A stretch of 64,000 bases of DNA from JBKECO01 sp047974745 (GTDB lineage: Bacteria; Bacillota; Clostridia; Lachnospirales; Lachnospiraceae): the NCBI GenBank assembly GCA_047974745.1, contig JBKECO010000018.1, positions 62,001 through 126,000 of the forward strand, given 5' to 3'. Position numbers and translations under genes: made by a program. Positions 62,323 through 64,000 of the stretch are shown here, one piece after another. The notes under the pieces are model-generated. The model saw only the letters and a list, made by a program, of their open reading frames with translations. It was not told the origin of the DNA and did no database searches. The first letter of the stretch is position 1, and every line of letters starts with the position of its first letter.

Positions 62323-63918
62323 GTGAGACAGACATTTGAAACAGTTTATGATATGTATATGAATTACAATGGCTTTGGTATGCAGATGGCGCTTTACTTT
62401 GCTGCACTTCTCTTTATCGTGTTCCAAAAAAAAGAAGTCGATAAAAAAGTGTTTTTTGTTGGATATGCTGCGCTTTTTTTTCTGATCAGCTTCTTTCCTC
62501 TATCGGCGAAAATAATCATGGAATATTGTATCGGCGCAGAAGTCTACTGGCGCATGTTCTGGCTACTTCCGACTGCAGTTGTAACAGCCTATGTGGGAGT
62601 TACGCTGATCTCTATGATGAAGTTAAGATCATGGAAATATCTGGTGCTTGGATCGCTTCTTGTGACGATCATGCTGACTGGCACCAATGTCTATAATGGA
62701 ACGATTTTTGATGCAAAACAAAACAATTATAAGCTGCCCCAGAATACCATAGATATTTGCGATATCATCGAAAGGGATGCTGCACAAAACGGAATAACGC
62801 AAAAGAAGCTGATTACGACCAATGATTTGGTCCAAACGATCCGCCAATATGATGCGACCGTTCAGATGCCTTATGGAAGTGAAGCAATCAAAGGGCTGAA
62901 TATCAGTACCTATGGAGCAGAACAGATCTTTCGTATCATGAGTGCGAATACAAAGGACTGGGAAGCACTTTCCTATTATGCCGCTGCGGAACAGTGCAAT
63001 TACCTGGCATATCCGGCAGAGGAAGCACTGACTGAGACCCTGGCGGAATATGGTTACATACAGATCGGAATATCGACTGGTGGATATGCTGTATATCGGT
63101 ATGAACGAACAGCGGAATCCTTTGCCGGAGAATGGCTGATCACACAGTATGGGAACAAGGATGGAAATCAGTTGATGTTCTATACGATCGAAGATATGCA
63201 GGGACATCTGATCGTAGTGGATGGCGGCTGGACCACAGATGCAGATTATGTAAAAAGTGTTTTAAAATCTCTTGGAAATCATGTGGATGCATGGATTTTG
63301 ACACATCCCCACCAAGATCATATAGGTGCCTTTAATGAGATCTGGCAAAATCCCGGTAAGCTGACGGTAGATAGGGTCTATGCTGTGGATATGGCCTTAC
63401 CTGAGCTCTGTATGGAAAATGCTCCCTGGGATGAGACTGAGCAGTACACTTTGTTCCAGCAGCTGACAATCTCTCAGCTGACCTATGTACAGACTGGAGA
63501 CACCTTTGATATTTATGGACTGACACTTGAGGTGCTGAGTGCCTATAATGATCAGGTGGATGAATTGTCGAATGATCTGTTGAACGATGGTTCCATGCTG
63601 TTTCGGCTGAAGGGAAATACACAGGCGATGCTATTTTGCTCCGATGTTGGTAAGTCCATGAGTGATTATCTTCTTGAGACCTACGGCGAGTCCTTAAAGT
63701 CCGACTATATCCAGATGGGACATCATGGAAATGGAGGTCTGAAGAAGGATTTCTATGACATGGTCGAACCGGAAGCAGCTCTCTTTGATGCACCGGACTG
63801 GCTTATGCATGATACAACAGGCAGATACACGAACCCACAGACCACGTACTGGATGGCGAGCAACGGGGCCAAGATCATTAGCTTTGCAACAACGCCAAAT
63901 CAGATTTTACTGAAGTAG
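62323..63918 (+). CDS. DUF6077-like C-terminal half fused to a metallo-beta-lactamase-fold domain
   Basis: 531 residues from GTG 62323 with GAGGAGGG upstream. About four membrane helices (to residue 125; YWRMFWLLPTAVVTAYVG) and a domain (about 130-270; PQNTIDICDIIERDAA, CNYLAYPAEEAL) resemble the end of DUF6077 proteins. An MBL domain follows (about 275-531): VVDGGWTTDADYV, the metal motif LTHPHQDHIGAF, MLFCSDVGKSMSDYL and MGHHGNGGL. The MBL part is of the ComEC-like type, related in plan to the secreted enzyme at 10478. It should face outside the cell, given the helices before it. Substrate unknown; a phosphodiester in surface glycan is one possibility. Confidence 0.84.
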   Translation: MRQTFETVYDMYMNYNGFGMQMALYFAALLFIVFQKKEVDKKVFFVGYAALFFLISFFPLSAKIIMEYCIGAEVYWRMFWLLPTAVVTAYVGVTLISMMKLRSWKYLVLGSLLVTIMLTGTNVYNGTIFDAKQNNYKLPQNTIDICDIIERDAAQNGITQKKLITTNDLVQTIRQYDATVQMPYGSEAIKGLNISTYGAEQIFRIMSANTKDWEALSYYAAAEQCNYLAYPAEEALTETLAEYGYIQIGISTGGYAVYRYERTAESFAGEWLITQYGNKDGNQLMFYTIEDMQGHLIVVDGGWTTDADYVKSVLKSLGNHVDAWILTHPHQDHIGAFNEIWQNPGKLTVDRVYAVDMALPELCMENAPWDETEQYTLFQQLTISQLTYVQTGDTFDIYGLTLEVLSAYNDQVDELSNDLLNDGSMLFRLKGNTQAMLFCSDVGKSMSDYLLETYGESLKSDYIQMGHHGNGGLKKDFYDMVEPEAALFDAPDWLMHDTTGRYTNPQTTYWMASNGAKIISFATTPNQILLK

Positions 63919-63956
63919 ATACCAAGTATTTGTAATGTTTATGGAGGATAGAAGTC

Positions 63957-64000
63957 ATGTTGAACGGATCCATTCTGGGCACAATATTTTTTCTCGCATC
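63957..64000 (+). CDS. Start of a further gene, cut by the window end
   Basis: ATG 63957 follows GGAGGATAGAAGTC, a strong ribosome site. The 14 visible codons read MLNGSILGTIFFLA, the start of a hydrophobic segment, so a membrane protein or signal peptide is likely. Nothing more can be said. Confidence 0.6.
   Translation, partial: MLNGSILGTIFFLA

Noticed and set aside
62629..63207. 192-codon - strand frame opposite the membrane/MBL fusion gene
   Set aside because: Antisense to a clear conserved gene; no family features.

Overview
The window looks like chromosome from a low-GC Gram-positive anaerobe of the Clostridia, most likely a Lachnospiraceae relative. This is inferred from strong AGGAGG-type ribosome sites, TTG/GTG starts, teichoic-acid-type enzymes (TagD, CDP-glycerol glycerophosphotransferase, LtaS-like synthase), LPxTG pilins with sortases, and no outer-membrane genes. 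Almost everything is transcribed on the + strand and concerns building and decorating the cell surface. No tRNA, rRNA or CRISPR array was seen.

Region A (1-13887) is a phosphate-containing, teichoic-acid-like glycopolymer locus. It holds a GT4 glycosyltransferase cut by the window edge, a Stealth-type sugar-phosphate transferase, a TagG/TagH-type ABC exporter, a CDP-glycerol glycerophosphotransferase, glycerol-3-phosphate cytidylyltransferase (TagD), and two paralogous GT4 enzymes flanking an O-antigen-ligase-like polymerase. Next come a lipoprotein glycerophosphodiester phosphodiesterase, a secreted metallo-beta-lactamase-fold hydrolase with choline-binding-like repeats and two FN3 domains, and a membrane acyltransferase. 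The order suggests synthesis, export, polymerisation or ligation, then extracellular editing.

Region B (13900-35624) is a second surface-polysaccharide locus, visibly more AT-rich and mosaic. It starts at a near-consensus promoter and encodes a WbpM/CapD-type dehydratase, a ketoreductase-like epimerase, several glycosyltransferases and a Wzm/Wzt exporter whose ATPase carries a C-terminal cargo-binding domain. It also encodes a 1422-residue fusion of pyruvyltransferase, coiled coil, GT2 and GT4. The rest is an AlgJ/DHHW-like acetylation protein, a multi-pass membrane protein, a decayed transposase, an MBOAT acyltransferase, GDP-mannose pyrophosphorylase, a polyprenyl-phosphate glycosyltransferase and an LtaS-like phosphoglycerol transferase. 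The likely product is a long exported glycan whose length is set by a terminating fusion enzyme and which is then acylated and phosphoglycerol-modified.

Region C (35640-41000) has a large membrane-anchored surface protein, a DUF4143-type ATPase bracketed by a 67-bp imperfect direct repeat that looks like an insertion scar, and an MFS transporter on the - strand.

Region D (41000-54720) holds two sortase/pilus loci. The first has a small coiled-coil protein, signal peptidase I, an LPATG minor pilin, an LPETG major pilin interrupted by a one-base frameshift, a class C sortase, a small pilin with an IPQTG motif and a second sortase, and ends in a strong terminator. The second is a TetR regulator divergent from a giant TPKTGD-anchored adhesin and a class B sortase.

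Region E (54732-64000) starts at a perfect TTGACA-17-TATAAT promoter. It encodes a transglutaminase/leucine-rich-repeat secreted protein, a Sel1/TPR protein, a second MBOAT plus DHHW-like pair, and a membrane protein that appears split in two, its second half fused to a metallo-beta-lactamase domain. The window ends in the first codons of another gene.
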